Assembly: GCF_000686905.1 (NCBI RefSeq)
Contig: NZ_JMLW01000007.1
Coordinates: 1 to 64,000, forward strand
DNA length: 64,000 nucleotides
Reading direction: 5' to 3'
From: Marinospirillum insulare DSM 21763
Lineage (GTDB): Bacteria > Pseudomonadota > Gammaproteobacteria > Pseudomonadales > Halomonadaceae
Shown here piece by piece: positions 17,148-26,415 of the stretch. The notes below the pieces were generated by a model. It searched no databases and was not told the DNA's origin. It saw nothing but the letters and a program-made list of their open reading frames with translations. Both the position numbers and the translations under genes were made by a program. The stretch's first letter is position 1; each line of letters begins with the position of its first letter.

Positions 17148-18277
17148 TCAGTAAACTTCTTGCGTAGTTGACGCACAAAACTTTTTATTAATTTAAGGTC
17201 GATCCTTAACAGTTGCTTTTGTCTTTCAGTTAACTGTTGAAGATCGACCCAACTATCTGCCAAGCGCCCAGAGTCTAAGCTTTCAAGTTGAGCGGTTAAT
17301 AAAATCTCTTGCAGATGATTCAAAGCTTGAGTTAAATCTTCAGCTTCTTCAGGTGATAAAACCTGCCTGGTCACTAAAGCAACAAGTCGTTCCCTCGTAC
17401 CGACGGCTCTTACACCCTGCATAATTGAAAGCAACCTAACACTAGACTGTAAGGGTAGTAAGCCTTGCTGCTTAAGGTTTAAAGCGTGGGTGTGTGGTGC
17501 ATCTTTACCGCTGGCTTGCAAACGATCAAAGCTATCTAAGGCAACAGGAATATCATCTAATAAACTACCCATGATATTTAAAAAGCCTTGTGCTTTAGGT
17601 AATAGCTGGCTGAGCTCTTCTTGAAGTTTTTTAGCTAACTCTGCATTACCGTACACAGGGTTAAAGTCTAAAAAGATATTAGACAACTGCACTTTTTTAA
17701 CACTACGTCCAGCTGTCCATAAGCGCATCTGTTCCATCCATTCACTGGCTGGCTTGCGCCATAAAGGCCAACGCGCCATAACATGCCCCTTGCATAAAGG
17801 AATGCCTGCAACATCTAAGCGCTGGGTAAACTCCTCACTCAAATGCTGCATCCAAGTATCTATTTCTAAATAACGCGTAACAGGAAAATCTTCGATAATC
17901 ATGGCGTTATCTTGGTCTGGTCGTAACAGGCTCTCATGGCGTGCGGCCGATCCTAACTGCAAAATACAAAAATCGACCGGTGGCTCACCCCAACCATTGG
18001 CCTGCATTTCTGCAAGGCTTTTAGTAATGGTTTCTTTATAGAGCCAATCATTATGATCACTTATCAGTTGGCTAATACGCCAGGCAGGGATGTCCATTTG
18101 TTGCAAGGCTTTTACAAAAGCTAGTTGCCAAGGTTTAATTTCCTGTGCATCTAACTGTTCAGGAAAGTCAGCAAAAACTTCTTGCAAGGGTGCTAACAAA
18201 ATAGAAGGATTAATCTGTAACCTTTGCGGGTTATCCAATAATCGCCGCCAGGGTGAGGAACGGGTTAAAATTTGCAT
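17144..18277 (-). CDS. DUF294 putative nucleotidyltransferase (short form)
   Basis: A 377-residue cytoplasmic protein. The nucleotidyltransferase core is seen in LGSAARHESLLRPDQDNAMI (GS loop and DxD), followed by an all-helical DUF294 C-terminal domain (VRLLSIMQGVRAVGTRERL). The family is related to GlnD-type uridylyltransferases. Many relatives of about 620 residues carry N-terminal cyclic-nucleotide and CBS domains and lie beside acs and a dnaQ-like gene; here that N-terminal half is absent. The DnaQ fusion and CrbS-like kinase are 2-7 kb away on the other strand. The substrate is unknown. Confidence 0.82.
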   Translation of the reverse strand: MQILTRSSPWRRLLDNPQRLQINPSILLAPLQEVFADFPEQLDAQEIKPWQLAFVKALQQMDIPAWRISQLISDHNDWLYKETITKSLAEMQANGWGEPPVDFCILQLGSAARHESLLRPDQDNAMIIEDFPVTRYLEIDTWMQHLSEEFTQRLDVAGIPLCKGHVMARWPLWRKPASEWMEQMRLWTAGRSVKKVQLSNIFLDFNPVYGNAELAKKLQEELSQLLPKAQGFLNIMGSLLDDIPVALDSFDRLQASGKDAPHTHALNLKQQGLLPLQSSVRLLSIMQGVRAVGTRERLVALVTRQVLSPEEAEDLTQALNHLQEILLTAQLESLDSGRLADSWVDLQQLTERQKQLLRIDLKLIKSFVRQLRKKFTD

Positions 18278-18395
18278 AACAACTCCTTGTGTTTATTAAG
18301 CCAGCAGCTAGCATCAAGTGCTTTTTAGTTATTTTAGCCAGTTAATAAAATAAAACACCTGCAAACCTTTTAACACTACCTCTTCTCTAGCCAAT

Positions 18396-18424
18396 AAAAA
18401 ACCCTGCCGAGGCAGGGTTTTTTT
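18396..18424. terminator. Bidirectional terminator after argG
   Basis: Stem ACCCTGCC/GGCAGGGT with a 2-base centre (18401-18418), an A-run to the left and seven T to the right. It lies 29 bp beyond the argG stop (minus strand) and also upstream of the DUF294 gene, which must have its own promoter. Confidence 0.88.
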
Positions 18425-18452
18425 AGCAGTAGTAGTTTTATAATGAATAAAA

Positions 18453-19688
18453 CTATAAAAGGTTACGGCCTTTTTGTGCAGCAATACGCAAGCGCAGTGC
18501 ATTCAGTTTAATAAAACCTTCAGCATCTTTTTGGTCATAAGCACCTGCATCATCTTCAAAAGTTGCTACGCTTTCATCTACCAAAGTATCAGCAGATTCA
18601 CGGCCCACAGGAATAACATTGCCCTTATAAAGCTTAACGCGCACTTTACCGTTAACAAACTCTTGCGACTCATCAATCATGGTTTGTAGCATTTTACGCT
18701 CTGGGCTCCACCAGTAACCATTGTAGATTAGCTCAGCATAACGTGGCATTAGGTCATCTTTAAGGTGAGCGACTTCACGGTCTAAGGTGATGGACTCGAT
18801 AGCACGGTGAGCTTTTAACATAATGGTGCCACCGGGTGTTTCATAAGCACCACGCGCTTTCATACCTACGTAGCGGTTTTCTACGATATCTAAACGACCA
18901 ATACCGTTAGCACCACCTAGCTGGTTAAGCTTTTCTAGTACTTCATGCGGTTTAAGTGCTTCACCATCTATGGCTACAATATCGCCTTTCTCGTAGGTTA
19001 GCTCGATATAGGTGGGCTCATTTGGCGCTGCTTCTGGGCTAACGCTCCAACGCCACATGGCTTCTTCTGGTTCAGCCCAAGGGTCTTCCAACAAGCCGCC
19101 TTCATAAGAAATATGCAGTAGGTTGGCATCCATAGAATAAGGTGATTTAGTGCCTTGGGTAGCAAAATCGATGGGAATATTATGTTCTTTAGCATAAGCC
19201 ATAAGTTTTTCACGGGATAGCAAATCCCAATCACGCCAAGGGGCAATAATTTGTACGCCAGGCATCAGTGCATAAGCGCCTAGCTCAAAACGTACTTGGT
19301 CATTACCCTTACCCGTTGCACCATGAGAAATGGCATCAGCACCCGTTTCTTGAGCAATTTCTACCAAACGCTTGGCAATTAATGGGCGTGCAATGGAAGT
19401 ACCTAAAAGGTATTCGCCTTCATAAATGGCGTTGGCACGAAACATAGGGAAAACATAGTCGCGTACAAATTCTTCACGCAGGTCTTCGATGTAGATTTCT
19501 TTCACACCCATGGCTTCAGCTTTTGCACGAGCCGGCTCTAGCTCATCGTTCTGACCTAAGTTAGCAGTAAAAGTAACAACCTCACAGCCATAGGTGTCTT
19601 CTAGCCACTTCAAAATAATAGAAGTATCTAAACCACCAGAATAAGCTAGAACTACCTTTTTAACATCAGGCTTTTGTGTATCAGACAT
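18453..19688 (-). CDS. argG: Argininosuccinate synthase
   Basis: 411 residues. The ATP-pyrophosphatase loop is AYSGGLDTS near residue 15. [18 protein letters not shown] and the later [15 protein letters not shown] are diagnostic. It joins citrulline and aspartate to argininosuccinate with ATP, the step after ArgF, whose gene lies 4 kb away next to argD. An SD (AGGAG) precedes ATG 19688. A terminator-like hairpin lies 55-75 bp upstream of the start. Confidence 0.98.
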   Translation of the reverse strand: MSDTQKPDVKKVVLAYSGGLDTSIILKWLEDTYGCEVVTFTANLGQNDELEPARAKAEAMGVKEIYIEDLREEFVRDYVFPMFRANAIYEGEYLLGTSIARPLIAKRLVEIAQETGADAISHGATGKGNDQVRFELGAYALMPGVQIIAPWRDWDLLSREKLMAYAKEHNIPIDFATQGTKSPYSMDANLLHISYEGGLLEDPWAEPEEAMWRWSVSPEAAPNEPTYIELTYEKGDIVAIDGEALKPHEVLEKLNQLGGANGIGRLDIVENRYVGMKARGAYETPGGTIMLKAHRAIESITLDREVAHLKDDLMPRYAELIYNGYWWSPERKMLQTMIDESQEFVNGKVRVKLYKGNVIPVGRESADTLVDESVATFEDDAGAYDQKDAEGFIKLNALRLRIAAQKGRNLL

Positions 19689-19742
19689 GATTTCTCCTTA
19701 AACTACTCTGACGTTAAGGCCAGAAGCAGGAACAGTAAACAG

Positions 19743-19764
19743 CAAAAGGCTGCCTAAGCAGCCC
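19743..19764 (-). terminator. Hairpin terminator between motY and argG
   Basis: On the minus strand GGCTGC-TTAG-GCAGCC is followed by TTTTGCTGTTT. It most simply ends the motY transcript. It also sits only 55-75 bp upstream of the argG start, so an attenuation role in an argG leader cannot be excluded. Confidence 0.65.
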
Positions 19765-19850
19765 GAAAACTTAATAAATGGGATTATAACGCAAGGAAGG
19801 TTAAGCGTCAGCGACTAGCGCTTAGAAACTGGTTAAAAATATCCAAACAA

Positions 19851-20774
19851 CTAAAAAATAGGTTTGATTTCCAGCTCGCGCTCTAACTTAATGGTTACGC
19901 GACGGTTTTTACTACGGCCTTCTGTTGTGCGGTTACTTGCTACAGGGTAACGCTGACCATGGTACTGACTCTTAATCATTTCTTGTGGCATACCACGTGC
20001 AACTAAGTATTCAGTAACAGAATCGGCACGCTCACTGGATAGCTCTCGGTTGTCACGGCGTGTACCCGAAGAGTCTGAATGACCATCCACCATCACTAAT
20101 ACAACTTCAGGGTCAGCATAGGTATAACGCACTAATAAATCGAGTTGATCACGGTCAGCTTGGGTTAGCTTAGCACCACCTAAATGAAAGCCTATAACCA
20201 CATCACGAATTTGGTCATAGTTGACGGGTAGAAGTTGTGCTTGGCAGACCTGAAAGTCAGCAAATGCTTGATGAAAATTAATGGGAGTTAAGCTGGCACG
20301 GCGAGCTTCAATGCGTTGATCTTGGTCTTCTTGCAGCATTGATGGCATTAAACCTTGGCGCAAGCTTTCTAAAATTAGTTCAGTTTGTGGGGTAGTAATA
20401 CGAATGGGCAGGTCTGTTTTTTGAAAATCATACTCACCTAAAGGACGCGTGTTAGCACCCGGCATCCATTGAGGAGCCAAGGCAACCAGCTTAACAGCAC
20501 CACCACGCAAAGCATTACGAAAGGGTTGAACTTCTAAACGTACGGTTTCACCTGCACGATGTATAAAACGTGCCTCACCAAAATTAGGAATGTAGTGGGT
20601 TAGTTCACAATTCAGTTTAGAGGGATCACTAGCTTGCCATAAAGCACTCTCATAGCCTGCCTGCCAACTACTTGCATAAACGCCACCACTAGTGGTTAAC
20701 AGGCATAACCCCATTAAAGCTAATGGCCGCAAGCGTTTAATACTAGGCTGTAACAAAGCTGTTAGAAAAGACAC
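19851..20774 (-). CDS. motY: Flagellar motor T-ring protein MotY
   Basis: 307 residues with an N-terminal signal peptide (hydrophobic stretch ending around GGVYASS). The MotY N-terminal domain includes LNCELTHYIPNFGEARFIHR, and a second cysteine (FQVCQAQ) could form the known disulfide. The C-terminal OmpA-like peptidoglycan-binding domain (about 190-295) has VDGHSDSSGTRRDNRELSSE and SKNRRVTI. MotY builds the periplasmic T-ring that holds PomAB stators in sodium-driven motors and also occurs with Pseudomonas stators. Together with the che genes it shows a motile cell. Confidence 0.9.
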   Translation of the reverse strand: MSFLTALLQPSIKRLRPLALMGLCLLTTSGGVYASSWQAGYESALWQASDPSKLNCELTHYIPNFGEARFIHRAGETVRLEVQPFRNALRGGAVKLVALAPQWMPGANTRPLGEYDFQKTDLPIRITTPQTELILESLRQGLMPSMLQEDQDQRIEARRASLTPINFHQAFADFQVCQAQLLPVNYDQIRDVVIGFHLGGAKLTQADRDQLDLLVRYTYADPEVVLVMVDGHSDSSGTRRDNRELSSERADSVTEYLVARGMPQEMIKSQYHGQRYPVASNRTTEGRSKNRRVTIKLERELEIKPIF

Positions 20775-20921
20775 GCTAAAATCCTTTAGTTAACTAGGTT
20801 AAAGAATTGTCGACCTAGACAAGTTAAACTTTAGGTAAAAAATAAAATACCTTTCAGCTATGTTAAGCTAGTTGCTGCTGTAACCCAAGCCTTTCATTTA
20901 CACGCCGGTCAGGAGCATTGC

Positions 20922-21581
20922 GTGAACAGTCAGTCGAATATCAAACATCCTATGTCCAAGCGTTTTCGTGGCTATTTGCCTGTAGTGGTGGATGTTGAAA
21001 CCGCCGGTTTTAATTCTGCTACCGATGCTTTACTTGAAGTGTCTGCCACAACTCTAACCATGGATGAAAGCGGCATCATTTTACCTGATCATAGTGTAAC
21101 TAAGCATTTAATTCCTTTTGCCGGTGCCAACATTGAGCAGGCGGCCTTAGACTTTACTAAAATTGATTTAGACAATTCCTTTAGACACAGTATAGCTGTA
21201 GATGAGCGAGAAGCTTTAGATGAGGTGTTTAAAGCTATCCGCAAGGCTGTTAAGGCACATAATTGCACCCGAGCCATTTTGGTAGGACATAACGCTAGTT
21301 TCGATTTAGGCTTTATTAATGCTGCTGTAGAAAGGTGCAACATTAAACGCAACCCTTTCCATCCTTTTTCAAGCTTCGATACTGCAACCCTTGCTGCCTT
21401 AGCTTACGGCCAAACGGTCTTGTCTCGTGCTTGCCTAGCCGCTGGCATTCCTTTTGATAACCGAGAAGCGCATTCTGCTTGTTATGATACGGAAAAAACC
21501 GCCGAGCTTTTTTGCAGTATTATTAACACTTGGCACCAGCTCGGCGGTTGGGATCTGGCATTAAAAACCATGCCAGAATAA
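20922..21581 (+). CDS. rnt: Ribonuclease T
   Basis: A 219-residue DEDDh exonuclease that trims tRNA and other stable RNA 3' ends. Catalytic motifs are [19 protein letters not shown] and [13 protein letters not shown]. The [15 protein letters not shown] start is typical of RNase T. GTG 20922 is chosen because AGGAG at 20911-20915 is well spaced; an ATG ten codons later is the alternative. It is convergent with grxD, the stops 2 bp apart. grxD is a neighbour of rnt in other gammaproteobacteria too. Confidence 0.96.
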   Translation: MNSQSNIKHPMSKRFRGYLPVVVDVETAGFNSATDALLEVSATTLTMDESGIILPDHSVTKHLIPFAGANIEQAALDFTKIDLDNSFRHSIAVDEREALDEVFKAIRKAVKAHNCTRAILVGHNASFDLGFINAAVERCNIKRNPFHPFSSFDTATLAALAYGQTVLSRACLAAGIPFDNREAHSACYDTEKTAELFCSIINTWHQLGGWDLALKTMPE

Positions 21582-21583
21582 CT

Positions 21584-21916
21584 TTAACTTTGAGCTGAGG
21601 CTTGTACAGCAGCTTCTACCATAGGCTGCAACTCACCTTGCTGGTGCAGATCACCAATAATATCATTACCACCGACTAATTCACCGTTTAGCCAAAGCTG
21701 TGGAAAAGTAGGCCAGTTAGCATATTTAGGTAACTCAGAACGTACATCTGGATGCTCTAAAATATTTACAAAAGCAAATTTTTGACCACAGGCCATTAAA
21801 GCTTGTACAGTTTGCGATGAAAAACCACACTGAGGCAGCTGCGGCGTACCTTTCATGTAAAGTAGTACAGGGTTGCTAGCAATTTGTTCTTTAATGGTAT
21901 CGATTGTAGAAGACAT
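21584..21916 (-). CDS. grxD: Monothiol glutaredoxin GrxD
   Basis: 110 residues. YMKGTPQLPQCGFSSQ contains the CGFS active site of class II glutaredoxins. WPTFPQLWLNGELVGGNDI is the glutathione/Fe-S binding part. GrxD carries [2Fe-2S] clusters and passes them to target proteins, often with BolA partners. It is convergent with rnt. Confidence 0.96.
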   Translation of the reverse strand: MSSTIDTIKEQIASNPVLLYMKGTPQLPQCGFSSQTVQALMACGQKFAFVNILEHPDVRSELPKYANWPTFPQLWLNGELVGGNDIIGDLHQQGELQPMVEAAVQASAQS

Positions 21917-22026
21917 TTAAACTTACCTTTTCTGCAGATTAAAAAATACTTAGGGCTTATACCCGACCAAGTTAGTCAATCTTACCGCTCAAACCAACTG
22001 ATTAACAAGCTACATAAAAAAATTAA

Positions 22027-22055
22027 GTGCACCTTGCCAGTCACCAGGCAAGTGC
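22027..22055 (+). other. Imperfect hairpin in the argD leader
   Basis: GCACCTTGCC and GGCAAGTGC pair with one bulged base across an 8-base loop, about 55 bp before the argD start. No T-tract follows. It could be a leader structure or chance; no ArgR operator was confirmed. Confidence 0.25.
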
Positions 22056-22109
22056 TTAGACTAATTGTTTTTCGGGTTCGCCCGCTTATTTATGGAGGGA
22101 TTTTGCACC

Positions 22110-23294
22110 ATGGCTAACTCCGCCCTGATGCACACTTATGGTCGCTTACCTGTTGCTTTTGCTGAAGGCAAAGGCGCTTGGCTGACCGATACTAACGGCA
22201 AAACTTACCTAGATGCCATTACCGGTATTGCTGTCTGTGGCCTTGGCCATGCACACCCTGCGGTTACTCAAGCTATTTGTGAGCAGGCTAGCCGATTAGT
22301 GCATACCTCCAACCTTTACCAAATACCTATGCAAGAAGCGGCTGCCACCAAATTAAGCCAGCTCTCTGGCATGGACAATATTTTCTTTTGCAACTCTGGT
22401 GCTGAAGCTAACGAGGGTGCTATCAAGCTAGCCCGCTTACATGGCCGCAAAAAAGGCCTAGATATTCCTCATGTACTTGTTATGGAAAATGCCTTCCATG
22501 GCCGCACCCTAGCCACTTTAACCGCAACAGGCAACCGCAAAGTACAAGCGGGTTTTGAACCCCTAGTTAGTGGCTTTGTACGCAGCAGCTACAATGACTT
22601 AGAAGCCGTTACCAACCTAGTAGAACGTCGTAAAGATATAGCCGCTATTTTGGTTGAGCCAGTTCAAGGTGAAGGCGGTTTGACGCCGGCAACGGATGAG
22701 TTTATGAATGGCTTACGTGCCCTGTGTGATAAGCATGATCTGCTGCTTATGCTTGATGAAGTTCAAACGGGTAATGGTCGTACAGGTTACTTTTATGCCT
22801 ACCAACGCTATGACTGGAAGCCTGATGTACTCACCACGGCTAAAGGGTTAGGCAATGGCTTTCCTATTGGTGCTGTTATGGCTCAGGGCAAAGCTGCCAA
22901 CCTTTTTCAACCGGGTAACCATGGTTCCACTTATGGTGGTACACCTCTTGGTTCCGCGACAGTATTGGCTGTGCTAGAAACCTTAGAAAAAGAACAGCTA
23001 GCAAAACGAGCAGGTGAACTAGGCGATTACTTAACCAAGCGCTTTAATGAAGTCTTTGCAGAAACCCAAGGCGTAAAAGCCGTTCGCGCTCGTGGTTTAA
23101 TGATGGGTATAGAACTAGATCAACCCTGTGCTGAGCTAGTTGAACTTGCTTTAAATGAAGGTTTATTAATTAACGTGACAGCTGGGCAGGTGGTTCGCCT
23201 TTTGCCTCCCCTGACACTTACCGACGAAGAAGCTGACCTACTTGTCAGCAAGTTAAGCCAACTCATTATTAATTGGCTAGCATCACGGAGCTAA
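22110..23294 (+). CDS. argD: Acetylornithine/succinyldiaminopimelate aminotransferase
   Basis: A 394-residue PLP enzyme (class III aminotransferase). It has FCNSGAEANEGAIKLAR, NAFHGRTLATLTATG, the LDEVQTGNGRTG cofactor-binding aspartate and the Schiff-base lysine in TTAKGLGNGFPIGA. Start ATG 22110 is preceded by GGAGG at 22094-22098; the longer in-frame extension from 22065 adds a poorly conserved stretch and is rejected. It is paired with argF 4 bp downstream, so arginine synthesis rather than AstC catabolism is more likely. ArgD also serves lysine synthesis. Confidence 0.93.
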   Translation: MANSALMHTYGRLPVAFAEGKGAWLTDTNGKTYLDAITGIAVCGLGHAHPAVTQAICEQASRLVHTSNLYQIPMQEAAATKLSQLSGMDNIFFCNSGAEANEGAIKLARLHGRKKGLDIPHVLVMENAFHGRTLATLTATGNRKVQAGFEPLVSGFVRSSYNDLEAVTNLVERRKDIAAILVEPVQGEGGLTPATDEFMNGLRALCDKHDLLLMLDEVQTGNGRTGYFYAYQRYDWKPDVLTTAKGLGNGFPIGAVMAQGKAANLFQPGNHGSTYGGTPLGSATVLAVLETLEKEQLAKRAGELGDYLTKRFNEVFAETQGVKAVRARGLMMGIELDQPCAELVELALNEGLLINVTAGQVVRLLPPLTLTDEEADLLVSKLSQLIINWLASRS

Positions 23295-23297
23295 CTC

Positions 23298-24224
23298 ATG
23301 AGCGTCAGACACTTTTTAACCCTGACTGATCTATCACCACAAGAATTAGAACGCCTTATTCAACGCGCCATCTTACTTAAGCGTCGACACAAAGAAGGCA
23401 TAATTGATGAAACCTTAAAAAATCGTGTATTAGCCATGATTTTTGAGAAATCCTCTACCCGTACCCGTGTATCTTTTGAAGCAGGCATGATTCAACTAGG
23501 TGGTGGTTCTATCTTTTTATCGCCTAGAGATAGCCAGCTAGGCCGTGGCGAACCACTTGAAGATACCGCACGCGTACTGTCTGAAATGGTTGATGCCATT
23601 ATGGTGCGAACCTTCTCACACCAAGATGTTGAAACATTGGCTGCTTATTCAAGTGTGCCTGTTATCAATGCATTAACCGATGATTACCACCCTTGTCAGC
23701 TGCTCGCCGATGTACAAACCTTTGTAGAGTGCCGCGGTAGCCTGCAAGGCAAAACTGTCACCTGGGTAGGCGATGGTAACAATATGTGCAACTCCTACAT
23801 GAAAGCAGCTCGTCAGTTCGATTTTCAGTTAAGAATTTGTGGGCCTGAAGGTTATCAGCCAGATACACAGTTACTAGAAGATCACGCCGATAGAGTAACG
23901 CTAGTCAGTGACCCTAAAGCTGCCGTAGAGGGTGTGCAACTCGTTGTAACCGATGTATGGGCCTCTATGGGGCAAGAAGAAGAGCAAGCAAAGCGAGAGC
24001 GCGACTTTGCACCCTACCAGGTGTCTCCAGCTTTAATGGATTATGCAGCTAAAGATGCACTTTTTATGCATTGCCTACCTGCGCATCGAGGTGAAGAAAT
24101 TAGTGAAGATATGCTAGATGATCCTCGCTCAGTTGTTTGGCAAGAAGCTGGTAACCGCCTCCATGCTCAAAAAGCTTTACTTGAGTTTCTTATAACGGGT
24201 TCCAATATCCAAGCACCAGTTTAG
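23298..24224 (+). CDS. argF: Ornithine carbamoyltransferase
   Basis: 308 residues. Carbamoyl-phosphate site [11 protein letters not shown], ornithine-side motifs [11 protein letters not shown] and the catalytic loop [10 protein letters not shown] are all present. It makes citrulline from ornithine and carbamoyl phosphate. It is the second gene of the argD-argF operon, and its product feeds ArgG (18453-19688). A bidirectional hairpin follows. Confidence 0.97.
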   Translation: MSVRHFLTLTDLSPQELERLIQRAILLKRRHKEGIIDETLKNRVLAMIFEKSSTRTRVSFEAGMIQLGGGSIFLSPRDSQLGRGEPLEDTARVLSEMVDAIMVRTFSHQDVETLAAYSSVPVINALTDDYHPCQLLADVQTFVECRGSLQGKTVTWVGDGNNMCNSYMKAARQFDFQLRICGPEGYQPDTQLLEDHADRVTLVSDPKAAVEGVQLVVTDVWASMGQEEEQAKRERDFAPYQVSPALMDYAAKDALFMHCLPAHRGEEISEDMLDDPRSVVWQEAGNRLHAQKALLEFLITGSNIQAPV

Positions 24225-24249
24225 TCACTCATTTTTTAAAGCAATAAAA

Positions 24250-24269
24250 AGCCCTGCACTGGCAGGGCT
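24250..24269. terminator. Hairpin terminator between argF and the 145-residue ORF
   Basis: Stem AGCCCTGC/GCAGGGCT with loop ACTG. An A5 run on the left gives a good T-tract on the minus strand; on the plus strand the tract is weak (AATATCTTT). It probably serves both convergent genes. Confidence 0.8.
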
Positions 24270-24330
24270 AATATCTTTCTAACAACTTATTGAGCTTAAA
24301 TTGTTTAAGTTTTTGAAGTTAAGTCGCTTT

Positions 24331-24768
24331 CTAAACCAACTTCTGCATATCATTAAAGCTAGTGTCTTGGCTAGCTGCAACGGTGGATGGACGACCTTGC
24401 ACAACCAAAGTTTCATCTAAGTCTTGACGCTGTTGAGCCACTTGCTCATTCACATCTTCAGTTGTTGGTGTTTGACGAGCATTCTCAGCCACTTCAATGG
24501 CAGGACGAATAATGCTACCCGTTGGACGATTAGCTTCATAAAGAGGCACCTGCTCGGTTGTTTCACCTAGGCGAGTAACCACACCTGCTGGCTGACTTGA
24601 AACAGCAGTAACAGAAGAATCTGCAGTTTCAACACCACTACTTGCCATAGGATTACTAGAAGCTTGCTCTGTTACTTCGGCTGTATTAGCTTCTCGCTGA
24701 CCTTGTACACTACGCACATCCTGACGTGTTGCTGCCGCCGCCACATTGTTAATGTTAGATTCAATCAT
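24331..24768 (-). CDS. Uncharacterised low-complexity hydrophilic protein
   Basis: 145 residues that I do not recognise. The sequence is rich in A, T, S, Q, E and V. It has no cysteine, no tryptophan, no hydrophobic segment and no signal peptide, so it is probably an extended or disordered soluble protein. It begins MIESNINNVAAAATRQ and ends FNDMQKLV. Codon use looks like that of its neighbours, a plausible SD (GAGGTG) precedes the ATG and it is flanked by terminators, so it looks like a real monocistronic gene. Function unknown. Confidence 0.65.
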   Translation of the reverse strand: MIESNINNVAAAATRQDVRSVQGQREANTAEVTEQASSNPMASSGVETADSSVTAVSSQPAGVVTRLGETTEQVPLYEANRPTGSIIRPAIEVAENARQTPTTEDVNEQVAQQRQDLDETLVVQGRPSTVAASQDTSFNDMQKLV

Positions 24769-24861
24769 AATTGCACCTCAGCTTTTTAATCTTAGTACTA
24801 GATTAGACAATTAATACCAAGAGATCAAATTTTGAGCAGCATTTTTTTCCAAACAAACAAA

Positions 24862-24895
24862 AACCCCTTACTGCCTTTTATAGCGGTAAGGGGTT
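24862..24895 (-). terminator. Terminator after slyD
   Basis: Long stem AACCCCTTAC/GTAAGGGGTT with a 14-base middle. On the minus strand it is followed by TTTTGTTTGTTT. It ends the slyD transcript. Confidence 0.88.
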
Positions 24896-24927
24896 AAGAC
24901 ACTGGTAAATTAAGCTAAAGCTTAATC

Positions 24928-25410
24928 TTAGTGATCAGCCATATCGCCTTCATGTGGATGACCATGCTCAACTTCTTCTTCACGTGCATCGCGTACAGAT
25001 TCAACGTTGCCTTTAAAGTTAAGTGCTACACCTGCTAGTGGGTGATTAGCATCAATGGTAACCGTTGCTTCTTCAACTTCAGTTACTGTCACCACCATAG
25101 CGCCACCAGGCCCTTCAGTTTGAAACTGCATACCCGGCTCAATGCTTTCTACACCCTGAAAAGCTTCACGCGGAACCTGTTGTTTAAGGTTATCATCACG
25201 CTCGCCGTAACCTTCGGCTGGCTCAACAGCCACCTCAAAATCATCACCGACACTACAACCTTCCAACTGTTTCTCTAAACCTGGAATAATATTGTTGTGA
25301 CCATGCAGATAAAAAAGTGGGTTGCCGCCCTGAGATGAATCAAGAACCTGACCCTCACCATTCGTTAAAGTGTAATGAATAGCGACGACCTTATTGGCTG
25401 CAACTTGCAT
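24928..25410 (-). CDS. slyD: FKBP-type peptidyl-prolyl isomerase SlyD
   Basis: 160 residues. The FKBP core is interrupted by the IF chaperone domain, as in SlyD: VAIHYTLTNGEGQVLDSS, FYLHGHNNIIPGLEKQLEG, EPAEGYGERDDN and DANHPLAGVALNF. A short His-rich tail (EHGHPHEGDMADH) can bind nickel or other metals, as in E. coli SlyD, though it is shorter and lacks cysteines. It is a folding helper for proline isomerisation and Ni-enzyme maturation. Confidence 0.95.
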   Translation of the reverse strand: MQVAANKVVAIHYTLTNGEGQVLDSSQGGNPLFYLHGHNNIIPGLEKQLEGCSVGDDFEVAVEPAEGYGERDDNLKQQVPREAFQGVESIEPGMQFQTEGPGGAMVVTVTEVEEATVTIDANHPLAGVALNFKGNVESVRDAREEEVEHGHPHEGDMADH

Positions 25411-25555
25411 AGGTAAACCCTGTAGTAGATGAATGAACTTCGCATTCTAGCCATTTTTACCACCTCTACACAAATTCCTAAGCAACTTTATTTAAAAAAG
25501 GGTTTTATTAGCTCTAGATGCTGTTTAGACTAAAGGCTTTACTTAACCTTTTCAG

Positions 25556-26398
25556 GTGCTGGATGTGCTGAAATTTAACAGGCGAACAAGCTACGGCTGG
25601 CTAACCCTCCTGTGCCTAGCATTACTGCTTATTGGCTGCAGCTCTAAAAGCCGCTTAAATCTGCCTGAACCACCCGGACACCAAGCCTTTTACCAGCCTT
25701 CAGGACAAGAAAGCTTTGCTGACATAGCTGCTAAATTTAATCTTGAAGAGGCCGTTTTAAGACGTTTTAATCCTCGCAGTCAGCAAAACCCACCCAGCAG
25801 CCAACGTCAATTACGTATCCCGGAAAATAATAAAGATGTGCCTAAAAGTGGCCCTTATTATTACCGTATCCAATCAGGCGATACTTTTGGTGCTTTAGCT
25901 CAACACTTTCATTTGGCATTAATCAGTCTTTTACAGGCTAACCCAACATTAAAGCCAGAAAAACTGCGTATTGGTCAACGCATTATTATCCCTGTTATAG
26001 AGCGCCACCAACACAAGTATCGCTGGCCTGTTGCCCAGCCTAATGTAAGAATCAATTTTTCTTGGCAACGCTGGGGGCTTCACCAAGGTTTAGCACTAGA
26101 AACCAGCAAGCGAGAAGAGATTTTCCCGATTGCACCAGGAAAAGTAATTTTTGCAGGACAGATGCGTAGCTTTGGTAGAGTGATTGTTATAAAGCATAAG
26201 AATGAACAGCAATCTATCTACGCCTATTGCCATGCACTTTTTGTAGAGCAAGACGACTACCTTTCTGGTCGTCACCCGGTTTGCTCTGCAGGTAAACAAC
26301 GCCAAATAGACAAACCAGGCATTTATTTTGAATTACGTGAAGCGGGCCAAGCGGTATCGCCAGAAAACTACCTTCCCGCCCTTCCCTGGGCAGATTAA
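25556..26398 (+). CDS. LysM-LytM lipoprotein, probable amidase activator (NlpD-like)
   Basis: 280 residues starting at GTG. The lipobox LLLIGCSS near residue 28 marks an outer-membrane lipoprotein. A LysM repeat (YYRIQSGDTFGALAQHFHL) lies at about 100-145, preceded by a weaker LysM-like stretch, and a peptidase-M23/LytM domain fills the C-terminal half. That domain lacks the zinc ligands of active enzymes: the HxxxD motif reads HQGLA and the HxH site reads YCHA. NlpD and EnvC have such inactive LytM domains and switch on cell-wall amidases. The same job is likely here. It is not next to rpoS or surE, the usual nlpD neighbours. Confidence 0.82.
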   Translation: MLDVLKFNRRTSYGWLTLLCLALLLIGCSSKSRLNLPEPPGHQAFYQPSGQESFADIAAKFNLEEAVLRRFNPRSQQNPPSSQRQLRIPENNKDVPKSGPYYYRIQSGDTFGALAQHFHLALISLLQANPTLKPEKLRIGQRIIIPVIERHQHKYRWPVAQPNVRINFSWQRWGLHQGLALETSKREEIFPIAPGKVIFAGQMRSFGRVIVIKHKNEQQSIYAYCHALFVEQDDYLSGRHPVCSAGKQRQIDKPGIYFELREAGQAVSPENYLPALPWAD

Positions 26399-26415
26399 CA
26401 AACTATGAATACTCA

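Noticed and set aside
22027-22055. Attenuator or riboswitch before argD
   Set aside because: The stem is imperfect, has no T-tract and does not cover the SD; kept only as a weak feature.
22065-22109. Longer start for argD
   Set aside because: The extra 15 residues are not ArgD-like and the GGAGG box at 22094 fits ATG 22110.
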